DNA from: Lysobacterales bacterium
GTDB taxonomy: Bacteria > Pseudomonadota > Gammaproteobacteria > Xanthomonadales > Marinicellaceae
Reading direction: 5' to 3'
DNA length: 41,932 nucleotides
Assembly: GCA_020442635.1 (NCBI GenBank)
Contig: JAGRJR010000018.1
Span: 1-41,932, forward strand
Positions 26,460 through 40,219 of this stretch are shown here, piece after piece (position 1 is the stretch's first letter; the number at the start of each line of letters is the position of its first letter). The notes beneath the pieces are model-generated. The model worked only from the letters and a program-made list of their open reading frames with translations, searched no databases and was not told the DNA's origin. The position numbers and the translations under genes were made by a program.

Positions 26460-26861
26460 TTATTTATCTTTCAATAAATCTCTGATCTCAGTTAACAATT
26501 TTTCTTCATTCGAAGGTTCAGGTGGAGCCGCTGGTTGTTCCTCTTCTTTCTTCTGCAAATTATTCATGAACTTAACCATCATAAAAACCGCAAACGCAAT
26601 AATCAGAAAATCTATGGTGGTTTGTAAAAAGGCACCCCACTGTAAGGTGACAGCTTCGGCAGTTTCTGTGGCTGGTTTAAGTACCAAAACCAAATCTGAA
26701 AAGTCAACACCTCCAATCAGAAGCCCCAATGGTGGCATCATCACACCATTCACAAATGCCGATACAATTTTGCCAAAAGCGGCACCAATGATGATACCCA
26801 CGGCCATGTCCATGACATTGCCTTTGACCGCAAATTTTTTAAACTCAGCCATCATTCCCAT
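26460..26861 (-). CDS. mscL: Large-conductance mechanosensitive channel MscL
   Basis: A 133-aa inner-membrane channel that opens under hypo-osmotic shock to release solutes. It has the N-terminal amphipathic segment and first helix ([38 protein letters not shown]), a short periplasmic loop, the second helix ([19 protein letters not shown]) and the charged C-terminal helix ([15 protein letters not shown]). Length matches E. coli (136 aa). The start at 26861 has an excellent site (AGGAGAAACTT). It has its own terminator and lies downstream of the glnA terminator, so it is probably transcribed alone. Confidence 0.97.
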   Translation of the reverse strand: MGMMAEFKKFAVKGNVMDMAVGIIIGAAFGKIVSAFVNGVMMPPLGLLIGGVDFSDLVLVLKPATETAEAVTLQWGAFLQTTIDFLIIAFAVFMMVKFMNNLQKKEEEQPAAPPEPSNEEKLLTEIRDLLKDK

Positions 26862-26941
26862 AAGTTTCTCCTCTTGTTATTAATAGTGAATTTATTTTAA
26901 ACAACAAATCAGGAACTGGCGATGGTTTTTTGTGAAGGAAT

Positions 26942-26980
26942 GCAAAAAGGCCAGTACATCAACACCGGCCTTTTGCTTTT
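26942..26980 (-). terminator. Terminator after glnA
   Basis: AAAAGGCC (26945-26952) and GGCCTTTT (26967-26974) pair across a 14-base loop; on the leftward strand the stem ends in TTTTTGC. It lies 24 bases after the glnA stop. Confidence 0.75.
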
Positions 26981-26997
26981 CAAGATATGAGTGATTA

Positions 26998-28401
26998 TTA
27001 TAGTGAGTAATACATATCAAATTCAGCAGGGTGAGTGCTCATTCTGATGCGATCGACATCGGCTTGTTTCAGAGCGATAAAACCATCAATCACATCATCG
27101 GTAAATACGCCACCGGCTTTCAAAAAGTCTCGGTCATTATCTAATGCATCCAGGGCTTGGTCTAATGAATGACAAACTGTTGGAATGCTCTTGGCTTCTT
27201 CAGCTGGCAAGTCATATAAGTCTTTATCCATAGCTGAACCTGGGTCAATCTTATTTTTGATACCATCAAGACCAGCCATCATCATGGCAGCAAACATCAA
27301 ATAAGGGTTACCCATAGGATCACCAAAACGCACTTCTATGCGACGAGCTTTCGGATTGTTCACAAATGGGATACGAATTGATGCAGAACGGTTACGTGCT
27401 GAATATGCCAACATCACAGGTGCTTCAAAACCTGGCACCAGACGTTTATAGGAGTTGGTTGATGGGTTGGCAAAAGCATTCAAAGCGCGGGCATGTTTAA
27501 AAATACCACCGATGTAATGCAAAGCAGTTTCTGACAAACCACCGTAGCCATCACCCATAAACAAGTTTTCGCCACCTTTGCTGAGCGATTGATGTACATG
27601 CATACCGCTGCCATTATCACCAACGATGGGTTTTGGCATGAAGGTTGCGGTATAACCATAATCATGAGCCACATTGTGTACCGCATATTTCATCATCAGC
27701 ACTTCATCTGCTTTCTTCACCAAGGTATTGAATTTCGCACCAATTTCACACTGACCTGCTGTACCTACTTCATGATGGTGAACCTCAATTTCTAAACCCA
27801 TGCCCTCCATCACTTTACACATGGCAGAACGCAAATCATTCAGAGAATCAACGGGAGGTACAGGAAAGTAACCGCCTTTAACACGAGGTCTGTGTCCCGT
27901 GTTTTCTGAAGCGTCAGCGCCAGATTCCCAGGCACCTTCACGAGAATAAATCTCATAACGACAATCATTGGCATCAGTTTTCCAACTGACTCCATCAAAC
28001 ACAAAAAACTCAGGCTCAGGTCCAAAAAAAGCAGTGTCCGCAATACCAGATTGTTGTAGATAGGCCTCAGCACGTTTAGCGATCGAACGCGGGTCACGTT
28101 CATAGCCTTGCATGGTGTTTGGCTCTAAAATATCACAGCGTATGACCAGGGTTGGATATTGGCTGAATGGATCGACAAAAGCAGTCTCTGGATCTGGCAT
28201 CAATACCATGTCAGACTCATTAATGCCTTTCCAGCCACTGATTGACGAGCCATCAAACATCTTACCATCTTCAAACAGCTCTTCATCAACCTGTGAAACA
28301 GGCAAGGTAACGTGATGCTCTTTGCCGCCAGTGTCACAAAAACGCAAATCAACAAAGTCAATATTTTCTTCTTTAATCAAATCTAAAATTTTATCGCTCA
28401 T
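26998..28401 (-). CDS. glnA: Type I glutamine synthetase
   Basis: A 467-aa enzyme condensing glutamate and ammonia with ATP. It has the GSI signature [12 protein letters not shown], metal-site glutamates ([24 protein letters not shown]), the glutamate/ATP site [11 protein letters not shown] and the [11 protein letters not shown] segment. The adenylylation loop tyrosine is near residue 396 ([10 protein letters not shown]), so GlnE control is likely. The ntrB and ntrC genes do not follow; a terminator and mscL do. No convincing sigma-54 site or NtrC box was found in the 133 bases upstream, which contain a small ACGCA/TGCGT palindrome. The Shine-Dalgarno is modest (AGG). Confidence 0.98.
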   Translation of the reverse strand: MSDKILDLIKEENIDFVDLRFCDTGGKEHHVTLPVSQVDEELFEDGKMFDGSSISGWKGINESDMVLMPDPETAFVDPFSQYPTLVIRCDILEPNTMQGYERDPRSIAKRAEAYLQQSGIADTAFFGPEPEFFVFDGVSWKTDANDCRYEIYSREGAWESGADASENTGHRPRVKGGYFPVPPVDSLNDLRSAMCKVMEGMGLEIEVHHHEVGTAGQCEIGAKFNTLVKKADEVLMMKYAVHNVAHDYGYTATFMPKPIVGDNGSGMHVHQSLSKGGENLFMGDGYGGLSETALHYIGGIFKHARALNAFANPSTNSYKRLVPGFEAPVMLAYSARNRSASIRIPFVNNPKARRIEVRFGDPMGNPYLMFAAMMMAGLDGIKNKIDPGSAMDKDLYDLPAEEAKSIPTVCHSLDQALDALDNDRDFLKAGGVFTDDVIDGFIALKQADVDRIRMSTHPAEFDMYYSL

Positions 28402-28461
28402 CAGAAAGCCTGTTGTTAATGTAAAGGCGGTATTTTAAAGATTTGAGACTACAAAAAACAT

Positions 28462-28475
28462 ACGCAATTCTGCGT
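28462..28475. promoter_or_regulatory. Small palindrome in the glnA upstream region
   Basis: ACGCA-ATTC-TGCGT, 5-base arms, 61-74 bases before the glnA start. It is a possible operator, but the short arms mean it could be chance. Confidence 0.2.
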
Positions 28476-28508
28476 GGAAACATTGCAAAGAGTATGAGGA
28501 GGGTGAAA

Positions 28509-28525
28509 GCCGGTGGGTAGCCGGC
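28509..28525 (-). terminator. Short hairpin after eno
   Basis: GCCGG and CCGGC arms around a 7-base loop, just past the eno stop. On the leftward strand it is followed by TTTCACCC, a poor T run. It may be a weak terminator or an mRNA 3' stabiliser. Confidence 0.4.
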
Positions 28526-28534
28526 GATCCAAGA

Positions 28535-30653
<2,119 letters not shown>

Positions 30654-30670
30654 ATTTATGCTCGTTCAGT

Positions 30671-33670
<3,000 letters not shown>

Positions 33671-33696
33671 TTAAAATTATCCTCTATATCAAAAAA

Positions 33697-33706
33697 TGAG
33701 CGCTCA
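33697..33706. promoter_or_regulatory. Palindrome upstream of the antiporter gene
   Basis: TGAGCGCTCA, a perfect 10-base palindrome. On the plus strand it is followed by CTCA, giving a TetR-operator-like TGAGTGAGCGCTCA on the minus strand. It lies 27 bases upstream of the antiporter start. Confidence 0.35.
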
Positions 33707-33778
33707 CTCATCATCAAAGTTCTTATTATTCTAACTCAAATTGACCAGAGAATGACAAGGGAAAAAATTCTCAAAAAA

Positions 33779-35089
33779 TCAGATTTGGTCTATTACTACA
33801 GACCAGTTTTTGGGCTTTTTGTCAGAAATAGTAAAACATCGCCTGAATCGTTTTTTGGCTAGATTCATGCTGTCCTGATCTTTCGCATGAATCATTGCTA
33901 GGGGTTGTTGACTGTTAACGAAATCACCAGTTTTCATCACTTTGGAATAGCCCACAGTATGATTAATCACATCACTGGCTTTGGTACGACCACCACCGAG
34001 ATCAATAATACTCAAACCAATGCCTCGACAATCAATCGCGCTAATAAAGCCTTCATCTGCAGCAAATACTGGTTCAATCAAAGGTGCTTCGGATAAATAT
34101 TTAGGTGGATGATTAAGCAAATCGTTTGGGCCACCATGGGCGCTGACCATCTGGGCAAATTTTTCTGCGGCCTTGCCAGATTCAATCGCGTGGTTAACCT
34201 GTTGCTTGGCATCGTTTAAGTCAGCGGCCAGATGTCCAACCAGTAACAGTTCGGCACACAGGTTAACCACCAATTCGTGTAAGCCCGTGTCATCAGAAGC
34301 ACCTGTCAGATATTCAATGGTTTCCTTAACTTCAAGGGTATGGCCAGCAGTGTGACCAATGACCTGATTCATATCAGTTATCAAAGCACGAGTCGGTATG
34401 GTAGAAACTCCAACGATACTGTTTGCAATGTCTTTGGCCATCACAAAATTATCAGCAAAAGCACCACTGCCACATTTGACGTCCATCACCAAACCATCCA
34501 GACCAGCTGCCAGTTTTTTAGACAATATGGAAGCGGTAATTAAGGGAACACTTTCCACGGTGGCGGTGATATCACGGGTGGCATAAATACGTTTGTCAGC
34601 AGGTGCTAAATCTGCGGTTTGGCCAATGATGGAACAGCCTGTTTTAGCGACTGTTTTTTGAAAATCACTGATGCTTATCTGTGTGTTGTAACCCGGAATG
34701 GCTTCCAATTTGTCTAAGGTGCCACCGGTATGACCTAAACCTCGTCCGGAAATCATGGGTACATAGCCGCCACAAGCTGCTATGATGGGCGCCAACATCA
34801 ATGAAATTTTATCGCCCACGCCACCAGTAGAATGTTTATCAATCACTGGACCATTCAAATGTAAATGACCCCAATCCAAAACCTGTCCAGATAATTTCAT
34901 GGCTTCAGTCAGTGTTCTGCATTCAGCGATGGTCATTTGTTGAAAGTAAATGGCCATGGCCAAAGCGGCAATTTGACCTTCAGTGATGCTGTTGTCGGTT
35001 ATACCACGCACAAAGAAATTGATTTCTTCAGTGCTCAACTCACGGCCATCACGTTTGTTTTTGATAATCTCTTGAGGTAAAAAAGTCAT
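33779..35089 (-). CDS. deoA: Thymidine phosphorylase
   Basis: A 436-aa enzyme (E. coli 440) cleaving thymidine with phosphate to thymine and 2-deoxyribose-1-phosphate. Very clear matches: [81 protein letters not shown] and LPLAVIHAKD-like [10 protein letters not shown] near the end. It is separated from the rest of the deo cluster by a rightward two-gene insert. A TATAAT on the leftward strand (35132-35127), 38 bases before the start, may be its -10 box. Shine-Dalgarno AGAGA is weak. Confidence 0.97.
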   Translation of the reverse strand: MTFLPQEIIKNKRDGRELSTEEINFFVRGITDNSITEGQIAALAMAIYFQQMTIAECRTLTEAMKLSGQVLDWGHLHLNGPVIDKHSTGGVGDKISLMLAPIIAACGGYVPMISGRGLGHTGGTLDKLEAIPGYNTQISISDFQKTVAKTGCSIIGQTADLAPADKRIYATRDITATVESVPLITASILSKKLAAGLDGLVMDVKCGSGAFADNFVMAKDIANSIVGVSTIPTRALITDMNQVIGHTAGHTLEVKETIEYLTGASDDTGLHELVVNLCAELLLVGHLAADLNDAKQQVNHAIESGKAAEKFAQMVSAHGGPNDLLNHPPKYLSEAPLIEPVFAADEGFISAIDCRGIGLSIIDLGGGRTKASDVINHTVGYSKVMKTGDFVNSQQPLAMIHAKDQDSMNLAKKRFRRCFTISDKKPKNWSVVIDQI

Positions 35090-35292
35090 GCTTGTCTCTG
35101 TCTAAATCCAGGATACGTATGAAATTATTATAAAAGTATCTAGACTTCTTTTCTTGTAATTTATCTCATTCTTTATCTTAATTTTGATTCCAGTAAAGCA
35201 CAAATGATAATTTTGAATGATGCACGCCACAACATGGATGATGTCATTCTGTCCACCATATACTGGCCCTTGGTTTTTTTAATATTGATGTG

Positions 35293-35320
35293 TTGTTCTC
35301 AGGTTGGCAAGATTTATAAT
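35293..35320 (+). promoter_or_regulatory. Putative sigma-70 promoter for the AlkD-like/SPL-like pair
   Basis: TTGTTC (35293-35298), a 16-base spacer and a perfect TATAAT (35315-35320), ending 45 bases before the ATG at 35366. The -35 match is only partial. Confidence 0.45.
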
Positions 35321-35365
35321 AAAGGTCAGTATTGAGTTGGTGAAAATTGTCTGCACAGGAGTCGT

Positions 35366-36082
35366 ATGCAAATTATAGGTAGCAAGAAGGTCATTAACGA
35401 TTTGTTAGATCAGGTCATTGACAACTACAGAGTGGGTGAAGCTGAGCAAGTATGTGATGACGTGCATCAATTGATTCTGGTTCATAAAGTGCGATTTCCG
35501 GTTCTACAACATGCCGCTCAGCGTTTGTTTGAAGTGCTTAAGCCAGTTGATCTGATGCCTTTTTGTGATGCCACCCATCGCCGGGCTACCATCGGTGGCA
35601 ATGTGCTCATTGGCATCATTTTGCAATGCCAATTGAGTCACGAGTATCGCCAAAGTCTCAACTTGGCTTGTCAATACATTGCTGATTCTGATACCTGGTA
35701 TGTTTGCGACATCATTGGTGAACGGGTGTTTGGTTTTGCCTTGCTGAACAACCCGGATAAGGCCATGGCAGATGTTGAGAAGCTGTTGTCACATGATTCT
35801 GAGCAAGTGGTCAGGGCTTTGGGTGCTGGTATGCATCATGCAGTGAAGAAAGGGCTGTCACCTGAGTACTGCGAACGGTTGCTGCTATTGATACTGCCGA
35901 CCGTCAGTAACAGTCAGCCAGTGCGACAGGGTTTGGGTTGGGCAGCAAAAACGATTGCCAAATTTCATGCCGATTTGATTCACCGGCATGTGCCAGATAT
36001 TGCAACAGCAGATATGGTGCCCTGGCTCAGAAGAAAAATTCTCATCGGTCTGGAAAGAAACCGATATGCCCGCTCAGGTTGA
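35366..36082 (+). CDS. HEAT-repeat-like protein, possibly AlkD-type DNA alkylation repair related
   Basis: A 238-aa, mostly helical soluble protein without signal peptide or membrane segment. The second half resembles the HEAT-like repeats of AlkD-type DNA glycosylases: EQVVRALGAGMHHAVKKG, then NSQPVRQGLGWAAKTIAK followed by a charged helix, similar to the 'VQKAIGWALREY' pattern of that family. I cannot confirm the AlkD catalytic Asp and Trp residues, so it may be a non-enzymatic relative that binds DNA or protein. The start has an excellent Shine-Dalgarno (AGGAG, 5 bases). Its 3' end overlaps the SPL-family radical SAM gene by 17 bases, showing tight coupling. DNA repair is inferred from the partner and the fold resemblance. 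Confidence 0.7.
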   Translation: MQIIGSKKVINDLLDQVIDNYRVGEAEQVCDDVHQLILVHKVRFPVLQHAAQRLFEVLKPVDLMPFCDATHRRATIGGNVLIGIILQCQLSHEYRQSLNLACQYIADSDTWYVCDIIGERVFGFALLNNPDKAMADVEKLLSHDSEQVVRALGAGMHHAVKKGLSPEYCERLLLLILPTVSNSQPVRQGLGWAAKTIAKFHADLIHRHVPDIATADMVPWLRRKILIGLERNRYARSG

Positions 36083-36971
36083 GGTCAAGTCCGTATTGAA
36101 CAAGACCAGGCGCACCGACCCTTGGTTTTTGGATGATTACACGGTGAATCTGTACAGTGGTTGTGCTTTCAATTGTTTGTATTGTTATATTCAAGGTAGC
36201 AAATATGGTCATCATGTGGCAAAAACAACCACATTAAAAACCAATGCCATAGAAGTGCTGTCGCGCCAGTTGCGCGCCCGGGCCCAAAAAAAACAATATG
36301 GTGTTATCGTATTGTCTTCCGTCACAGACCCTTACATGCCAGTGGATCGCAAATACAAGATGACCAGACAGGCTCTGGAAGTGATTTTGGAAAACCGTTT
36401 TCCGGTTCACATCATCACCAAGTCTGATTTGATTGCCAGGGATTACGATTTGTTGCATGCCATTGATACCCAAGCCATCATACCTTCGCACTTGTCAGAT
36501 CGGTTGGATCGTGGGGTGATCATCTCTTATTCTTTTTCCACTCTGGATCAGCATGTGGCCCACATTTTTGAGCCTGGTGCGCCAGAACCCCAACGACGGT
36601 TGGCTTCATTGCAAAAAACCCTGGCGGAAGATTTTTATGCAGGGATCAGTCTGATGCCACTGTTGCCACACATCAGTGATACAGGTGATCACCTTGACTT
36701 CCTGTTTTCTACTTTCCGCGAATTTCAGGTCTGTTATGTTTTACCTGCCAGCTTGACATTGTATGGTGAACAATTGGAGGACAACAAACATCAGGTCTTG
36801 TCTGCGGTACAACAACATTTTCCACAATTGCATCAAAAATACCTGAAATTCTTTAGCCATAATGCACAGATGCCGGGATACTATCGTGTTGCTTTGGCGA
36901 GAAAAACGAGGGAGCTTTGCCACATCAATGGTCTTGAAAATTGTATTAACACACTTCAATCGAACAATTAA
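36066..36971 (+). CDS. SPL-family (spore photoproduct lyase-like) radical SAM protein
   Basis: A 301-aa protein of the SplB/Rv2578c-type radical SAM family (COG1533). The iron-sulfur cluster motif CX3CX2C is at Cys33, Cys37 and Cys40 (GCAFNCLYCYIQG). Other marks are VLSSVTDPYMPVDRKYK, HIITKSDLIARDYDLL, the strand VIISYSFST followed by FEPGAPEPQRRLASL, and SLMPLLPHISDTGD. True spore photoproduct lyase repairs a UV thymine dimer in spores; this is not a sporulating lineage, so the substrate must differ and is unknown. The ATG at 36066 lies within the end of the HEAT-like gene (17-base overlap), with GGAAAG upstream; the conserved VLNKTRRTDPW segment starts soon after it. Confidence 0.88.
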   Translation: MPAQVEVKSVLNKTRRTDPWFLDDYTVNLYSGCAFNCLYCYIQGSKYGHHVAKTTTLKTNAIEVLSRQLRARAQKKQYGVIVLSSVTDPYMPVDRKYKMTRQALEVILENRFPVHIITKSDLIARDYDLLHAIDTQAIIPSHLSDRLDRGVIISYSFSTLDQHVAHIFEPGAPEPQRRLASLQKTLAEDFYAGISLMPLLPHISDTGDHLDFLFSTFREFQVCYVLPASLTLYGEQLEDNKHQVLSAVQQHFPQLHQKYLKFFSHNAQMPGYYRVALARKTRELCHINGLENCINTLQSNN

Positions 36972-37026
36972 TTGAAATTTTATTGACAAGTAGAAAACAT
37001 GTGTAACTTATCGTGGATTTCATCAA

Positions 37027-37869
37027 TTATTCAGAATACAAATACTCCAAAAAGCCACTGATCAGCACTTGCACTTTGGCGGCGGCTTTGGGGGCATATT
37101 CGAGGGTTTGTTCGTGACTCAAGCGCACGTCTTCCATGCCTGCTCCGTAGTTGGTTATGATCGAAAGAGCGGCGACTTTCATGTTGTGATAGCGAGCCAG
37201 GATGGTTTCTGGAACGGTGGACATGCCCACGGCATCAGCACCCATCATGCGAATGGCGCGGATTTCAGCCGGTGTTTCAAATTGTGGACCAGCCATCCAG
37301 GCATAAACGCCTTGCGCCAGGTGGATGTCATTTTTTTCGGCAATTTGGCGCAAATGATAACGGTATTGCGAGTCGTAGGCTTTGCTCATGCTGACAAAGC
37401 GATTGTTACTATTGACACCAAACAAGGGTGATTGACCGGTGAAATTGATGTAGTCTTTGATCATCATCACGGAGCCAGGTGCGGCATTGAGCAAGGAACC
37501 AGCGGCATTGGTGATGATCAAGGTTTCAACCCCAATGACTTTTAAAGTGGCAATCACCGGCGCCATGGCACCGGCATCACCTTGTTCATAAAAGTGAATA
37601 CGTCCGTTCAGAATAATCAGCGGATGACCATTGATCAAGGTCAAAAACAGTGAACCAGAATGACCTGTGACCCCCGTTTCTGGAAAACCCGGGATGTCTT
37701 TATAAGCGATTTCTGCCAATATTTCCGCCTTTTCAGTCACTGAACCCAGCCCTGAACCTAAAATCATCGCTACTTTGGCATTAAAAGGTTTGGAGAGCAT
37801 CGCCCGAATGCTGTTGATAAAATCAGCTGCCCTTAAATGGGTGTTGCTTTCATGATAATTATTCGCCAT
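37027..37869 (-). CDS. punA: Trimeric purine nucleoside phosphorylase (PunA/XapA type)
   Basis: A 280-aa enzyme cleaving purine (deoxy)nucleosides with phosphate to base and (deoxy)ribose-1-phosphate. It has the MILGSGLGSV phosphate loop, GVTGHSGSL, GRIHFYEQGD, TNAAGSLL, MAGPQFETPAEIR, the base-binding ITNYGAGM and SMSTVPET-like GMSTVPETILARY. Length matches the trimeric class (~275 aa), not the hexameric DeoD (239 aa). The ATG at 37869 (MANNYHES) gives the normal length and overlaps the end of the aldehyde dehydrogenase gene by 11 bases. Longer in-frame starts would run deep into that gene. It is the last gene of the deoC-ALDH16-punA unit. Confidence 0.94.
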   Translation of the reverse strand: MANNYHESNTHLRAADFINSIRAMLSKPFNAKVAMILGSGLGSVTEKAEILAEIAYKDIPGFPETGVTGHSGSLFLTLINGHPLIILNGRIHFYEQGDAGAMAPVIATLKVIGVETLIITNAAGSLLNAAPGSVMMIKDYINFTGQSPLFGVNSNNRFVSMSKAYDSQYRYHLRQIAEKNDIHLAQGVYAWMAGPQFETPAEIRAIRMMGADAVGMSTVPETILARYHNMKVAALSIITNYGAGMEDVRLSHEQTLEYAPKAAAKVQVLISGFLEYLYSE

Positions 37870-40210
37870 ATGGTGTCCAGATGTTTTTGATTTGTGAGGC
37901 ATGACGCAGGAAAGTTTGCCCTTGTCCTTCATGTTGCCAATCCCTGTTGCCCGATGCGGTCCAGGTGCGTTTGAGGTTAGTGGCTGATTCTTTTTCTACA
38001 GTTTCAGCGTATTCGCCAAAATGCCAGATGGCATCAACGTTCATATGACCTGCCAACGGTTTGACCAGTTCCTGTTGTGATCCGCTGATGATGTTGACTG
38101 TGCCAGCTGGAACATCGGATGTGTTGAGCACCTGATAAAAGTCCAAAGCGGGCAGAGGAAAGGCTTCACTGGGGGTCATGACTACGCGATTACCCATCGC
38201 CATGGCTGGTGCTAACAATGAAATAAAACTGAGTAAAGGCGCTTCATCGGGACATTGAATGGCGATGACTCCAATTGGTTCATGCATCGCCATGGCAACG
38301 CCACGCAAAGGCACGCCATGAACCTGACCGTCGTATTTATCACACCAGGCTGCATAATAATTGATGCGTTCAATACTGGCTTCCACTTCGTTTTCAGCTT
38401 GCTTTTTGCTATGACCAGAAGCGATCAAGCGTTCAACAAACTCAGCTTGTCGATAAGACAGATTCTCTGCCATGAAATACATGACTTGTTGTCTTTGGTA
38501 GGCATTCATCTGCGGCCAGGCTTTGCTACCCGCAGCGGCCTCTACGGCGTTGCGTACATCTTTGCGGTTACCCAGACCGACATGAGTGATGATTTCTCCT
38601 GTGGCATTGTGGATGGCATAAGAGTAGCCGCCATCAGGACGCACTTGTTTGCCGCCAATGTACATTTTGGGGGTTTTGTCGATGCCTTCGATAGGTGCCA
38701 GCTGAGGTTTTTCTGTTTTCTTATTTTGTGGCTTGGTCTTATTGGATTGGTTGGATTTGGGTTTCAAGTATTCATACAAACCTTCCTTACCTCCTTCTCG
38801 TCCAAAACCAGATTCTTTGACGCCTCCAAAACCTGCTGCTGCATCAAATTGATTGGTACAGTTAACCCAAACCACACCCGCTTGCACCAAAGGTGCCAAA
38901 TGCATCGCCATATTGATGTTCTCACTCCAAATGCTGGCAGCCAAACCATAGCGTGTGTTATTCGCTAATGCCACTGCTTCATCGGGGGTGCGGAATGTCA
39001 TAGACACCAACACAGGGCCAAAAATTTCATCTTGAACCACTTGATCCGAAGGTGACACATCGGTCAACAAGGTCGGTGGATAGAAACAACCGTTTGCTGG
39101 TAATTCCGCAGATGATTGGTTTAAGCAAGCACCGGCTTCGACACCTGATTGTACCAATTCAGTGATTTTTTTTTGTTGCCTAGGATCAATGATGGCACCC
39201 ATGTCTATGGATTTGTCCAAAGGGTCACCGACACGCAGTTTATGCATGCGAGCAATCAGTTTTTTGTGGAACCGCTCAGCCACTGCTTCCTGTACTAACA
39301 AACGTGAGCCTGCACAACACACTTGTCCCTGATTAAACCAAATGGCATCCACTACGCCTTCAACCGCAGCATCCAAATCAGCATCAGCACAAACGATAAA
39401 AGCCGATTTCCCACCTAACTCCAATGACAGTTTTTTACCGCTGCCTGCCGTGGCTTGTCTGATCCAGCGTCCCACCGCTGTTGAACCGGTAAAGGCAATT
39501 TTTTTGATGTCAGGGTGTTCAACGATGTGTTGTCCGGTTTTACCGTCGCCAGTCACCACATTCAATACACCTTTGGGTAGACCTGCTTGTTGACAAATTT
39601 CAGCAAACAACAAGGCCGTTAATGAAGTGAACTCAGCAGGTTTTATCACCACCGTATTGCCAGTGGCCAAAGCTGGCGCAATTTTCCATGCCAGCATCAA
39701 CAGTGGGAAATTCCAGGGAATGATTTGTCCGACCACACCTATGGCCTCTTGGTCAGGCATTTCTGTATCCAGTAGTTGCGCCCAACCTGCATGGTGATAA
39801 AAATGACGTACTGCCAGTGGTACATCGATGTCACGACTTTCACGAATCGGTTTGCCATTGTCCAGGGTTTCCAATACAGCAAATAACCTGGAATTTTTTT
39901 GCATCAAGCGGGCAATGGCATACAGGTACTTAGCTCGATCATGTCCAGAGGTGGCTTGCCACTTGGGTAGGGCTTTCTCCGCTGCGGCAACTGCTTGGTC
40001 TACAGTTTTTTTGTCTGCTTGAGCCACTTGAGCCAATGGCTCACCAGTGGCTGGGTTGTTGCTGTCAAAATGACCTTTGCCTTTGACCCAATCTCCATCA
40101 ATAAAATGTCCAAACTTGTTGTTATGCTGCTTCAACCATTTAACGGCTGTTTCAGGTGATTCAGGTGCTTTGCCGTAATCCATATTGTTAAAAATGTCTT
40201 TGATGTTCAT
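37859..40210 (-). CDS. Two-domain aldehyde dehydrogenase, ALDH16 family
   Basis: A 783-aa protein with a complete ALDH domain (about 1-485) and a second, shorter ALDH-like domain (about 515-783) after a Lys/Asn/Gln-rich linker (NQSNKTKPQNKK). Domain 1 has PWNFPLLMLAWKIAPAL, FTGSTAVGRW, catalytic Glu near 263 (LELGGKSAF) and catalytic Cys near 298 (GQVCCAGSR). Domain 2 resembles an ALDH N-terminal half (HEPIGVIAIQCPDEAPLLSF) but shows no catalytic Cys block and is probably non-catalytic. This matches bacterial ALDH16 in size and order. It is 9 bases after deoC and overlaps punA by 11. The likely job is oxidation of acetaldehyde released by DeoC; an NAD(P)+ cofactor is expected. Confidence 0.92.
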   Translation of the reverse strand: MNIKDIFNNMDYGKAPESPETAVKWLKQHNNKFGHFIDGDWVKGKGHFDSNNPATGEPLAQVAQADKKTVDQAVAAAEKALPKWQATSGHDRAKYLYAIARLMQKNSRLFAVLETLDNGKPIRESRDIDVPLAVRHFYHHAGWAQLLDTEMPDQEAIGVVGQIIPWNFPLLMLAWKIAPALATGNTVVIKPAEFTSLTALLFAEICQQAGLPKGVLNVVTGDGKTGQHIVEHPDIKKIAFTGSTAVGRWIRQATAGSGKKLSLELGGKSAFIVCADADLDAAVEGVVDAIWFNQGQVCCAGSRLLVQEAVAERFHKKLIARMHKLRVGDPLDKSIDMGAIIDPRQQKKITELVQSGVEAGACLNQSSAELPANGCFYPPTLLTDVSPSDQVVQDEIFGPVLVSMTFRTPDEAVALANNTRYGLAASIWSENINMAMHLAPLVQAGVVWVNCTNQFDAAAGFGGVKESGFGREGGKEGLYEYLKPKSNQSNKTKPQNKKTEKPQLAPIEGIDKTPKMYIGGKQVRPDGGYSYAIHNATGEIITHVGLGNRKDVRNAVEAAAGSKAWPQMNAYQRQQVMYFMAENLSYRQAEFVERLIASGHSKKQAENEVEASIERINYYAAWCDKYDGQVHGVPLRGVAMAMHEPIGVIAIQCPDEAPLLSFISLLAPAMAMGNRVVMTPSEAFPLPALDFYQVLNTSDVPAGTVNIISGSQQELVKPLAGHMNVDAIWHFGEYAETVEKESATNLKRTWTASGNRDWQHEGQGQTFLRHASQIKNIWTPYGE

Positions 40211-40219
40211 GATATCTGT

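Noticed and set aside
28402..28534. Search for a sigma-54 promoter or NtrC boxes before glnA
   Set aside because: No GG-N10-GC element and no TGCACC-N5-GGTGCA site was found by eye on the leftward strand.
36985..36990. TTGACA on the plus strand between the SPL-like gene and punA
   Set aside because: No matching -10 box and no rightward gene follows; the neighbours are convergent. It is probably chance.
38255..38968. 237-codon open frame on the plus strand inside the ALDH16 gene
   Set aside because: It is antisense to a clearly conserved coding region, shows no recognisable domain and has no convincing start signal. It is an overlap artefact.
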